Assembly (NCBI GenBank): GCA_026002835.1
Contig: BPGC01000004.1
Span: forward strand, 1 to 64,000
DNA: 64,000 nt
Source of the DNA: Candidatus Nitrosocaldaceae archaeon
GTDB lineage: Archaea; Thermoproteota; Nitrososphaeria; Nitrososphaerales; Nitrosocaldaceae
Reading direction: 5' to 3'
The notes under the pieces were generated by a model. The model was not told where the DNA came from, did no database searches, and was given only the letters and a program-made list of their open reading frames with translations. Below, in pieces: positions 36,339 through 44,243 of the stretch; the first letter of the stretch is position 1; each line of letters begins with the position of its first letter. Position numbers and translations under genes: made by a program.

Positions 36339-36564
36339 AAAATTATTAAATGCAAATAAAGAGCAGGCTATTGATAATACAGTTAGAGATATCATTAATG
36401 TATTAAATGATAGCATAACTGTCAACGATCTAACTTATGAAGAAGTATTAACTATAATTGAAAGAGTAAAGTTACACATACTAGCCAAATACATAGACTT
36501 TAGATTAACTAGAATGGTAGAGCTAACCTCTAGGATATATGAGAAGGAGGGGAACAAAGTTTGA
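36331..36564 (+). CDS. Small helical virion protein A (77 aa)
   Basis: A helical protein overlapping gp10 by 8 nt. Its core, LTYEEVLTIIERVKLHILAK, resembles LTFIELETIIKLMSLRLLSA in the 77-aa protein at 37163, so the two look like paralogues flanking the chaperone genes. The location suggests a tail-assembly role. No named family is recognised. Confidence 0.7.
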   Translation: MSRKLLNANKEQAIDNTVRDIINVLNDSITVNDLTYEEVLTIIERVKLHILAKYIDFRLTRMVELTSRIYEKEGNKV

Positions 36565-37049
36565 AGAATAGAGTAACTATAGAGAGTCCTTGGACAAACA
36601 ACAAGTATGTAATAAGAGAGTTAGATCCAGCTATATTATCAATATTTGCAAAACCTGAGACGCCAGAAGTAAAGAGCATAAGATTAAAGATCAAGGATCT
36701 TCAAGAAGATATAGATAGAGAGATAAAAAGACAAGAAGTTCAAGGAGTAAAAGATGAAAGTAAGATAGAAGCTCTGGAGGCTCAATTAAATACATATATT
36801 AATAAACTTAATGAATTACTTAAACCAGATGAGAAGGAGATAGAGAATAGATTCAAGATAGTTAAATATGGATTAATAGAACCGAAAATAAATAGTATTG
36901 ATGATTATCTTGATCTAGGGAAAGATGGAACGTTTGTATATTCAAGCATAGTAGCGTTATCCCAAATACCAGATAACTATGCTGATGTAATCCAATCTTT
37001 ATTTCGACAAGGAGAACATAGTAGTAATAAAGGTGGTAAGAATGGCTAG
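36561..37049 (+). CDS. Putative tail assembly chaperone (gpG-like)
   Basis: 162 aa, TTG start overlapping the previous stop, with Shine-Dalgarno ggagggg. A short beta N-terminus (RVTIESPWTNNKYVIREL) is followed by a charged coiled coil (about 35-95) and an ordered C-terminus. It lies between tail tube and tape measure, where G/GT chaperones that coat the tape measure are found. A second short frame overlaps its end in +1. Confidence 0.68.
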   Translation: MKNRVTIESPWTNNKYVIRELDPAILSIFAKPETPEVKSIRLKIKDLQEDIDREIKRQEVQGVKDESKIEALEAQLNTYINKLNELLKPDEKEIENRFKIVKYGLIEPKINSIDDYLDLGKDGTFVYSSIVALSQIPDNYADVIQSLFRQGEHSSNKGGKNG

Positions 37050-37179
37050 AATGTTTGGAAAGAGACCTAGTGAGATAATAGATCCAGATAATTTATTTGG
37101 CAAATTGTTTGCATTTGAGTTTGATGCATTTTGTGCATTAATAGCAATGGAGATGGTATCAGATGGTAGGCTTGTATAA
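37042..37179 (+). CDS. Putative T-segment of the tail chaperone (45 aa, +1 frame)
   Basis: A 45-codon frame starting inside the last codons of the gpG-like gene, shifted +1, with aggtggt 4-5 nt upstream. The sequence FGKLFAFEFDAFCALIAMEM resembles the short T parts that siphoviruses add to gpG by ribosomal frameshifting. Here separate initiation is more likely. It overlaps the next gene by 17 nt. Confidence 0.6.
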   Translation: MARMFGKRPSEIIDPDNLFGKLFAFEFDAFCALIAMEMVSDGRLV

Positions 37180-37396
37180 TGATAGTCCAAGATGGGATAT
37201 TATTGATAAAGTGTATAAAGAGTTAGAGGAGTTGCTCTCTAAGCATGTTAACGATGATAAGTTAACATTCATAGAGTTAGAGACTATAATAAAGTTGATG
37301 AGCCTAAGGTTATTAAGCGCAGAGATCAAGCATCTAACATTATTAATGCTAAATGATATCCATAAACATGATGATATGAAGAGGTGTTATAGATGA
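37163..37396 (+). CDS. Small helical virion protein B (77 aa), paralogue of A
   Basis: Same length as the protein at 36331 and a matching core (LTFIELETIIKLMSLRLLSAEI). It overlaps the T-segment by 17 nt and the tape-measure ATG by 4 nt (ATGA). Likely tail-assembly accessory; function unknown. Confidence 0.7.
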   Translation: MVGLYNDSPRWDIIDKVYKELEELLSKHVNDDKLTFIELETIIKLMSLRLLSAEIKHLTLLMLNDIHKHDDMKRCYR

Positions 37397-39036
37397 GTAG
37401 TCCAAATATCACTTTATTAATAAATGCAGAAGATAATGCTAGTCAAGTATTATCAAAGGTACAAAAAGATGTTACTAAAGCCCAAGATAGTATAGTTAAA
37501 AGCAATCAAAGGGTAATAGAATCTACAAAAAGTCTTAATACTAACATATTAGGAGCAGCGTCATCATTTGCAGCATTTGGAGCAGGAGCTACTGCGTTAT
37601 ATACTAGTTTAAGCAATTTAGATAAAGCTCAATTAAGGGTAGCAGCAGCACAAAAAGAGGTTACATCAGCTCAAGCTACGGCATTACAAGCACAACTATC
37701 TTATCAGAGAGCAGTTGAAAAGTTTGGAGAAAGTAGTGAGCAAGCTCAACAAGCATTATTAAGACTAAAGGCAGCAGAGGAGCAATTAAAGATAGCACAA
37801 GAAAGAGTTAACCTAGCACAGAATGATCTATCTGATACATATGCCAATTTTGTTGCTAATTTAGCACCACAAATCATATCATTAACAATAGGAATGCAAG
37901 GTGCATTCAAAGCATTAGGTATAACTAGCATATCTCAACTTGCACCAGCTATAAGAACAGTAGGTTTAACATTGAAGAGTGCATTCATAACAAATCCTGT
38001 AGGAATAGCTATAATTGGTATAACAACTGCAGTAACATTGTTAGCAACTAATACATTTGGTTTGAGAGATAGGATAGTTGAGTTAGGTAATACAATTCTA
38101 GCATTTATTGATAAACATCTAAAACCTTTAGGGGATGCTATAAGATTCGTTATTGATGCTATGAAGCCAGTATCAGACTTTTTCTCATCGATATTTACTT
38201 CTGATATAGAAAAGAGTAATGATGCTATAGATAGTTTGAAGCAAACAAGCATCCAATCATTTAATGATATAGAGAATGGTATGTTAGAATTTAATACTAC
38301 TAGTAGTAATGTGTTTGTTAGTATAGAAGAGGCTACAAAAGAGTTTAGCGATGCTATAAATAAAAGTATAGCAGAAGCAGAAAATAGCATTAAGGTAAAC
38401 TCTATAAGCATGAATGATAATATAAACAATAGTATAGATATATTTGATAAACTAGGTAGTAAAGTTATAGATGCATCATTAAAGATGGATACTTTTGCTA
38501 CTATAACATCAATTGCTATGAAAGATGTTAGTAATAGCATAGAAGAGAATGCATCAATAATAATAGAGAATAATGAGAAGATAATAAAATCTATTGAGGA
38601 AGCATCTATTGCATTAGCTAAAGGAATACCTTCCTCTAGTTTGGGAAGAGTTAGGAATAGTGGAGTTGTTGAGTTATCTGATGGATTTATAACACCTGGA
38701 GGTACAATAGTTAAAGGAAGGCTAACAGAGAATACTATGGTATTAAAGAAGGAAGTTGTTGAAGGGATAAGAAGTGGAAGAATAACAAAAGTTACATTTG
38801 ATGATTATATAAAAGCACAACATGGCTTTGATGGTTTGGTTACAAAGCCTACATTATTCCTTGCTGGAGAAGCTGGTCCAGAGTATGTAAAGATTGAGCC
38901 TAACACAAACAACTCATTAAAACTAGTTGTAGAGTTTGTTAATGAGAATGGAGATATGCTAGGATCTGAGACATTAGATCTAGCAAATAAAGAAGCAAGG
39001 TTAAGGTTAAAGTCTAAAGGGGTGAGATTATTCTGA
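37393..39036 (+). CDS. Tape measure protein
   Basis: 547 aa. N-terminal INAEDNASQVLSKVQKDV is the classic tape-measure start, followed by Ala/Gln-rich coiled coils (70-150), a hydrophobic section (155-225, QIISLTIGMQGAFKALG to ITTAVTLLATN) and more helices. By the usual relation of about 0.15 nm per residue it predicts a short tail of around 80 nm. Shine-Dalgarno gaggtg precedes ATG. The C-terminus has a globular PTLFLAGEAGPEYVKI motif common to tape measures. Confidence 0.9.
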   Translation: MSSPNITLLINAEDNASQVLSKVQKDVTKAQDSIVKSNQRVIESTKSLNTNILGAASSFAAFGAGATALYTSLSNLDKAQLRVAAAQKEVTSAQATALQAQLSYQRAVEKFGESSEQAQQALLRLKAAEEQLKIAQERVNLAQNDLSDTYANFVANLAPQIISLTIGMQGAFKALGITSISQLAPAIRTVGLTLKSAFITNPVGIAIIGITTAVTLLATNTFGLRDRIVELGNTILAFIDKHLKPLGDAIRFVIDAMKPVSDFFSSIFTSDIEKSNDAIDSLKQTSIQSFNDIENGMLEFNTTSSNVFVSIEEATKEFSDAINKSIAEAENSIKVNSISMNDNINNSIDIFDKLGSKVIDASLKMDTFATITSIAMKDVSNSIEENASIIIENNEKIIKSIEEASIALAKGIPSSSLGRVRNSGVVELSDGFITPGGTIVKGRLTENTMVLKKEVVEGIRSGRITKVTFDDYIKAQHGFDGLVTKPTLFLAGEAGPEYVKIEPNTNNSLKLVVEFVNENGDMLGSETLDLANKEARLRLKSKGVRLF

Positions 39037-39104
39037 AACATCTTAAATTTGTAGTTATAGATAATTATGGTTTTGAGACGAGATTTGATAAAGAGAATGT
39101 AGGT

Positions 39105-40811
39105 ATGAAATTAGTAATTAGAGAGAAGAATGAGCATACCTTGCAAGTAAATCTCAAAGATATAACATCGAACTTGATAGGCATATGGCATTTTGAACAA
39201 GATACAAAAGATGAGAGTGGATATAATAATCATGCAATATTAAATGGAGGAGAATTCATAAATGCTAAGATAGGTTATGGTATACAACTTGATGGTATAG
39301 ATGATCATCTAACAATAGGTAATAAATACAACTTTGCTAATAGAGAACCGTTTACCATATCTTTTTGGATCAAACCTAATACAATAAAGAATGGTTGGAT
39401 GAGGATATTTAGTAAAGAAGAGTATAATAATGGAAGGCAAGGATGGCTTATATTCCAAGATCCAGATGGTAGGATAGGATTTGAGAGATGGAGAGATGAT
39501 ATTGGAGGAGGAGTATTATCTAACAAGATAATAGATACTAAAGAGTTTACTCATATAGCATGTATATATGATGGTAATAAGATCAGCATATATATTAATG
39601 GAGAATTAGATAATTATTCATATAATAGTATAGAGATGATAAATAATAATGCACAATTATTCATAGGAGCAGCTAGTTACTATAGTGATTACTTTAATGG
39701 TATAATAGATGAGGTTAGAATCTATAATAGAGCATTAACAGATAAAGAGGTTAGAGATGTATATGAGAGTAGAAGTAGAAGCATAAAGATATTTGAAGGC
39801 TTGATAATAGAGGTAAATGAGATAGGAGAGTTCAATAAGACTATCAATATAATTGCTAGAGATCTATTTAAAGACAGATTGCTTACTAGAGTTATAAATA
39901 AAAAGTATATAGATACGAAAGCAAGCGATATCTTTAAAGATATAGTTAAAGAACTAGGTTCCGAATTTACTCTTAATGGAGTAGAAGATGTTAATATAAT
40001 AGTAAGTGAAGACTTTCCATATTTTCAAGCACAGTTAGCATGCGATACATTAGCAGAAGATACATCTTGTGAATATTTTTGTAAGCCAAACTTAGATTGT
40101 GTATTCAGACAGTTAAAGGTAGATGATAGCAATATAACAATAACTGAAGATATGATCAAAAGCCCAGCAGAAGTAAAGAGATCATATGCTGAAAGCATAT
40201 CAGAGGTAATAGTAGTTGGAGGTTTAGACGAAAATAATAATAGAGTCATAGCAAGAGCTATAAATAAATCATTACCAGAACCATTATTAGGAAGGAAATA
40301 TGTATTACATGATAAAAGATATACAGATTATACAAGTGCAAAACTGAGAGCATTAAGTATATTAAATACACTGTCTAAAATGTTTACAATAATAGATCCA
40401 ATATTCGTTAAAGATATTAAAGAATTACCATTTCCAGGACAGTTAGTAACATTACATATGCCAACGTATGGTTTCGAGTATACAAAAGTTCTAGTCAAAC
40501 AGATCGAGATTAATGCTATACCAGGTAATAATGTTACATGGCTTAAACTATTCTTAGGAGAGAAAGAAGAAAATTTAGAGGATAAGATAGTAACACAACA
40601 GCAAATATTTGAGAAAGAGAGGGTATTAGGAACAACATTTAATGATGTTGCTACTCAACAACTTGCAAATACTAATGAACAGATAGTATATGCTGATAAT
40701 AATAAGATAAGACGTTGTAAAGGATTCTACTTAGATTATGTTCCTAATAATATTCCAGAAGCATTAGAATTTGGATTAGATGGTAGATATGCAAGCCAAC
40801 TCGATCTATAA
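39105..40811 (+). CDS. Tail hub/distal tail protein with inserted LamG lectin domain
   Basis: 568 aa from ATG 39105. Residues 24-221 form a LamG/concanavalin-like domain (WHFEQDTKDESGYNNHAIL to GIIDEVRIYNRALTDKEV). The following part (KIFEGLIIEVNEIGEFNKTI, then NIIARDLFKDRL) resembles hub/baseplate proteins. The lectin insert probably binds host glycans. Coherent coding continues upstream to 39033 (KHLKFVVIDNYGFETRF) with Shine-Dalgarno ggggtgag and no ATG, GTG or TTG, so a CTG or ATT start is likely. Confidence 0.82.
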   Translation: MKLVIREKNEHTLQVNLKDITSNLIGIWHFEQDTKDESGYNNHAILNGGEFINAKIGYGIQLDGIDDHLTIGNKYNFANREPFTISFWIKPNTIKNGWMRIFSKEEYNNGRQGWLIFQDPDGRIGFERWRDDIGGGVLSNKIIDTKEFTHIACIYDGNKISIYINGELDNYSYNSIEMINNNAQLFIGAASYYSDYFNGIIDEVRIYNRALTDKEVRDVYESRSRSIKIFEGLIIEVNEIGEFNKTINIIARDLFKDRLLTRVINKKYIDTKASDIFKDIVKELGSEFTLNGVEDVNIIVSEDFPYFQAQLACDTLAEDTSCEYFCKPNLDCVFRQLKVDDSNITITEDMIKSPAEVKRSYAESISEVIVVGGLDENNNRVIARAINKSLPEPLLGRKYVLHDKRYTDYTSAKLRALSILNTLSKMFTIIDPIFVKDIKELPFPGQLVTLHMPTYGFEYTKVLVKQIEINAIPGNNVTWLKLFLGEKEENLEDKIVTQQQIFEKERVLGTTFNDVATQQLANTNEQIVYADNNKIRRCKGFYLDYVPNNIPEALEFGLDGRYASQLDL

Positions 40812-40814
40812 AAT

Positions 40815-40836
40815 CCCCGCTAGGATAGCGAAAGGG
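40815..40836 (+). promoter_or_regulatory. Hairpin next to a Shine-Dalgarno site
   Basis: cgcta (40818-40822) pairs with tagcg (40826-40830) around a 3-nt loop, and ccc (40815-40817) can pair with ggg (40834-40836) past an aaa bulge. The last pairing would occlude part of the gggaggt ribosome site for the fibre gene at 40851. Confidence 0.5.
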
Positions 40837-40850
40837 AGGTAAGATGATGT

Positions 40851-41642
40851 ATGAGTCTAAAATGGCATTTGAACGAGAGTCCAGTTTCAAGCGAGAAACT
40901 GAACCAATTATCAGTATTAAAGTTAACAGAAGCAGACAGAGACTCATTTGGAGCAAAGATAGAAGGTATGATGATATACAATCTAACAAAGCACAGATTC
41001 GAGTATTGGAATGGAAATTCCTGGAAACCATTTGGAGGTGGTTCAATGCTTAATATGATTGGATATAAGAGATATGGTTCATACGATAGTAAAGCTGGGT
41101 ATTTCTTATTCTTCTCTTCTAATAATGGAAGATCTAGCAATGGAGATACTAGATGGCAAGGAAACATATCACCAGCAAAGTTCAGTTCAACGAATCCAAC
41201 TTTGACTAGTAGCGCGGAACATGTATTTTATTCAAATACTTATGATCTAGGAAGACCGATAAGCAAGTTATACATAACATTTCCATTTGTAGTTGGTGCA
41301 TTATATACAATAAACAAGCCTGTGATAACTATAACGCTAAATAGTGTAAAATTCGAAGTCTTAGATGGTTCTAGTATAGTAGCAGCGAATACATTCAATA
41401 TAAATGAGTCATATACAAAATTAAATACTACATCGATCTATTCTGGACATATAATAAGCAGTATTATAGATGTTAATGACGTAGAGATAAGCAATTTTAA
41501 ACTTAGATTATCTGTAGTTAGTAACTTACAACCAACAACAGATATTATAGAACATAGACATTATTGGTATTCGGATACCAAAGATACAGAACCAACCGAA
41601 ATAGACTTTCATCCATTAGAGGTCCAAGCATTATTATTATAA
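40851..41642 (+). CDS. Tail fibre / receptor-binding protein
   Basis: 263 aa. IYNLTKHRFEYWNGNSWKPF is a motif widely seen at the base of phage fibres; the rest is beta-rich with many Ser, Thr and Asn. It would form the host-recognition tip with the hub. ATG 40851 is chosen; an earlier ATG at 40844 opens a different frame that ends quickly. Shine-Dalgarno gggaggt is 11 nt upstream, a rather long spacing. Confidence 0.75.
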   Translation: MSLKWHLNESPVSSEKLNQLSVLKLTEADRDSFGAKIEGMMIYNLTKHRFEYWNGNSWKPFGGGSMLNMIGYKRYGSYDSKAGYFLFFSSNNGRSSNGDTRWQGNISPAKFSSTNPTLTSSAEHVFYSNTYDLGRPISKLYITFPFVVGALYTINKPVITITLNSVKFEVLDGSSIVAANTFNINESYTKLNTTSIYSGHIISSIIDVNDVEISNFKLRLSVVSNLQPTTDIIEHRHYWYSDTKDTEPTEIDFHPLEVQALLL

Positions 41643-41662
41643 ATTTATTTTTGGGTGGAAAT

Positions 41663-42118
41663 ATGAGATTTAGAGATCTTCATGGGCATGTGAAAGTAAT
41701 AGTATTTGATGGGAATGGGATGATTAAATCTATGAGTAAAGGATCTAATACATTGGTAGTTGAAGGAAGGGCTATACTAGGAGATCTATTATTAGGTTTG
41801 GCTAACAATACTATAAGTAGTATGAACATAGGTAGTTCAGATCAATCACCAAGTGAGAATGATGTAGATCTAATACAACCTGCTACACCTATAGAGAGAA
41901 TACCTATAAGTAATGGAGGAAGATTAAGAACAAACCTAACTTTATCATTTAGCGTATTGGTACCTAGTAATAAATATGATAGACCATTAACAATAAGAGA
42001 AGTAGGTGTATATTTTGATCCCATAACAGATGGAAAGATGTTTGCTAGAGCTGTTATAGATCCTATAGTATTAAATGTTAATGATAGTGCGAGGGTTGAT
42101 TATGAGATCCAACTCTGA
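41663..42118 (+). CDS. Virion tail protein (fibre-associated)
   Basis: 151 aa. HGHVKVIVFDGNGMIKSMSK, then GRAILGDLLLGLANNTISSM and LTIREVGVYFDP resemble small tail or baseplate-periphery proteins of siphoviruses. Start ATG 41663 follows ggtgg by 5 nt; an upstream frame extension is less likely. It overlaps the next gene by 17 nt. Confidence 0.7.
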   Translation: MRFRDLHGHVKVIVFDGNGMIKSMSKGSNTLVVEGRAILGDLLLGLANNTISSMNIGSSDQSPSENDVDLIQPATPIERIPISNGGRLRTNLTLSFSVLVPSNKYDRPLTIREVGVYFDPITDGKMFARAVIDPIVLNVNDSARVDYEIQL

Positions 42119-42350
42119 GATGTTTAGAAACAAAGGGAAGAAGAAAGAATCACAAGTAAGAATATATGAAGAGAACGAGATTAATCTAAGAGCACTAAAG
42201 TTCAGAACTAGTATAAATTATCAAGAGATAGTTAATGCATTTGTAAGGCATTGCTTCGATAATCCTCAGTGTATAAGGCAGATAATGAAGCGATTCTTTG
42301 ATATGGAACTTTCTGAGGACGAAGCAAAAGATCTCGTTAGACCATTGTAA
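42102..42350 (+). CDS. Ribbon-helix-helix-like small protein
   Basis: 82 aa, basic N-terminus, then VRIYEENEINLRALKFRTSI followed by two helices (YQEIVNAFVRHCFDN, CIRQIMKRFFDMEL), an arrangement like RHH DNA-binding proteins. It could be a regulator of the block, possibly acting at the palindromes before the portal gene. The ATG at 42102 follows gagggttg. It is the last gene before a T-run and a new promoter. Confidence 0.6.
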   Translation: MRSNSEMFRNKGKKKESQVRIYEENEINLRALKFRTSINYQEIVNAFVRHCFDNPQCIRQIMKRFFDMELSEDEAKDLVRPL

Positions 42351-42376
42351 CTAGCAATTTTACTAATTATTCTACA

Positions 42377-42383
42377 TTTTTTT
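42377..42383 (+). terminator. T-run terminator after the structural operon
   Basis: Seven consecutive T residues 27 nt after the stop at 42350, as in archaeal intrinsic termination. It separates the tail genes from the packaging genes. Confidence 0.45.
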
Positions 42384-42412
42384 CTACTAGCACAACAAAA
42401 ACTTTTAGATAT

Positions 42413-42422
42413 CTTTAATATA
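42413..42422 (+). promoter_or_regulatory. Candidate promoter of the packaging genes
   Basis: ctttaatata is about 35 bp before the TTG at 42453. A second TATA-like atttattata lies at 42434-42443. The 102-bp gap 42351-42452 has no other content that I can see. Confidence 0.4.
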
Positions 42423-42452
42423 TTCGGAGATCAATTTATTATAGATATCAAA

Positions 42453-42731
42453 TTGAGTTTAAATAATTATGATCAATTACAGAGAGAATTAGATCGGATA
42501 ATAGAGAGATTGACAAAATGTATATTATTATACATAAGCAATTTGGAGAAGAGTAATGACATTGATATTTGTAATAAGACTTCAAATACATTGCATAAAG
42601 TTTCATCGGTGTTAATAAAATTGTTAAAGGTCAGGGGCATTAAACTAGAGTCTAATGATACTCTAGCAGAACTACTTGCTAGATTAGAAGAGGCTAAAGA
42701 GGTTGAAGAGGTGCTAAAAGATGAGATCTAA
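42453..42731 (+). CDS. Putative terminase small subunit
   Basis: A 92-aa helical protein with TTG start, located two genes before the large terminase, where the DNA-recognising small subunit is expected. Sequence identity to known TerS families is not evident; the call rests on size, helical content and position. It overlaps the next gene by 11 nt. Confidence 0.5.
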   Translation: MSLNNYDQLQRELDRIIERLTKCILLYISNLEKSNDIDICNKTSNTLHKVSSVLIKLLKVRGIKLESNDTLAELLARLEEAKEVEEVLKDEI

Positions 42732-43014
42732 GAATGTATTTAAGTTACTAAAATCAATACCAAAAAATAAACCTATAATAGTAGAATGGTTAGATGCTAG
42801 TACTACTAACCATGCTAAAATAGATAAATTCCCTTTACCTAACTATTATGTAGAGACTAGAAGAAGAACTACTGGAACCTTTTTATGTTTACAGAGAGGG
42901 AAGCATAATAATGAATGGCATCTGATTCTTGAATTGGATCGTACAGAAGAACTTGGTTCTAGTATAAGATCTATACCATTATGCCTTATCTATAACATCA
43001 TAGAGGATGTATGA
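42721..43014 (+). CDS. Virus-associated small beta protein (97 aa)
   Basis: 97 aa with PIIVEWLDASTT, a W-x-DA motif seen in small SH3-like phage proteins, then TRRRTTGTFLCLQRGKHNNEWHL, a GxF/L-turn pattern. Function unknown. Its stop overlaps the terminase ATG (ATGA), implying coupling. Confidence 0.65.
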   Translation: MRSKNVFKLLKSIPKNKPIIVEWLDASTTNHAKIDKFPLPNYYVETRRRTTGTFLCLQRGKHNNEWHLILELDRTEELGSSIRSIPLCLIYNIIEDV

Positions 43015-44243
43015 TTATGTTTATATCTAAATTACGCAATCCTATAATTTTTGCTAAATATATATTAGATTTTAATCCATTTGAATATCAAGCTAAATTA
43101 CTAGCAGATAATAGTAAGAGAATCTGTGCAGTTATGGGAAGGCAGACTGGAAAATCTACTACCATAGCAGCAAAAGCCATCCATTTTTCAATGACTAACC
43201 CTAATACAACTACATTGATAGTTTCAGCAACACTAAGACAGTCTTTGCTATTATTCGAGAAGATATTATCATTTATAAATAATATAAGGACATCGGTTAG
43301 TTATGTAAGTAAAACTAGGATTAGTTTAACAAATAATTCTAACATAATAGCATTGCCATGCGGTTCTGGTTCAACGCTCAGAGGTTATACAGCTTCATTA
43401 TTAATATTAGATGAAGCTGCATTCATGCCAGCAGATGTAATAAATAATGTATTAATGCCTATGATCTCTACTACTAATGGAAGTATATGGATGTTATCTA
43501 CACCTTACAGCAAAGATCATCCTTTCTATAAAGCATTTACAGATAGTAAATGGTCAATACATCATGTTCCATCTAGTGCTAATCCATTGATTAAAGAAGA
43601 ATTTCTAGAAGAACAGAGAAGATTCATAGGAGAACTAGCATTTAAACAAGAGTATGAAGCGGAGTTTGTAGATGATCAAAATGCATTCTTTCCTTCAAAT
43701 TTGGTGCAAAAATGTATAGGAGATGTTAGTAATAATTTTACCAATATATATGCAGGTTTTGATCCAGGAGGAAGATCGGATCCAGCAGGATTGGTATTGA
43801 TCAATGTAGATAAAATATATGAAGTAGTATATAAGAGGATATGGTATGGCATAGATTATACAACTATAAATGAGGAAGTTGCGGATATATGTAAAAGATA
43901 TAACGTATCTAAGTTATGTATAGATCAAACAGGATTAGGAAATCCAATTACTGAGAATATAAGCAAATTATTAGGATATGATAAAGTAGTTGGAATTACA
44001 CTTACAGCAACAACAAAAGAGGAAATATTATTAAATCTAAGATTATTGTTTGAGGAACAAAAGATAAGAATACCTTTTGATGAAGAATTGTTATCAAACT
44101 TAAGTTGCATATCTTATAAAAAGAGATCCATTGGATATAAATTTGAGCATGCTAATGGTACTCATGATGATCTAGCTTTTGCATTAGCATTAGCATGTTG
44201 GATTGCTAAAGATTATACTAACGGTGTGGTGATAAACATTTGA
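43011..44243 (+). CDS. terL: Terminase large subunit
   Basis: 410 aa, the DNA-packaging motor. Walker A GRQTGKST, Walker B LLILDEAAFM, coupling motif WMLSTPY; nuclease domain with GFDPGGRSDPAGLVLI (first Asp), LCIDQTGLGNP (second Asp) and THDDLAFALALA (third). All catalytic elements are intact, so packaging could be functional. The following gene starts inside its stop (TTGA). Confidence 0.95.
   Translation: MIMFISKLRNPIIFAKYILDFNPFEYQAKLLADNSKRICAVMGRQTGKSTTIAAKAIHFSMTNPNTTTLIVSATLRQSLLLFEKILSFINNIRTSVSYVSKTRISLTNNSNIIALPCGSGSTLRGYTASLLILDEAAFMPADVINNVLMPMISTTNGSIWMLSTPYSKDHPFYKAFTDSKWSIHHVPSSANPLIKEEFLEEQRRFIGELAFKQEYEAEFVDDQNAFFPSNLVQKCIGDVSNNFTNIYAGFDPGGRSDPAGLVLINVDKIYEVVYKRIWYGIDYTTINEEVADICKRYNVSKLCIDQTGLGNPITENISKLLGYDKVVGITLTATTKEEILLNLRLLFEEQKIRIPFDEELLSNLSCISYKKRSIGYKFEHANGTHDDLAFALALACWIAKDYTNGVVINI

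Noticed and set aside
37935..38540. 201-codon open frame antisense to the tape measure gene
   Set aside because: Low-complexity Leu/Ile/Ser-rich shadow of a helical gene; no promoter or neighbours on that strand.
40844..41053. 69-codon frame with the better-spaced Shine-Dalgarno
   Set aside because: Overlaps the fibre gene in another frame; its sequence is Arg/Lys/Trp-rich noise, while the 40851 frame shows fibre motifs.
42453..43014. Integrase or recombinase hidden among small viral genes
   Set aside because: Neither small protein has the R-H-R-Y or serine-recombinase motifs, and both are far too short.
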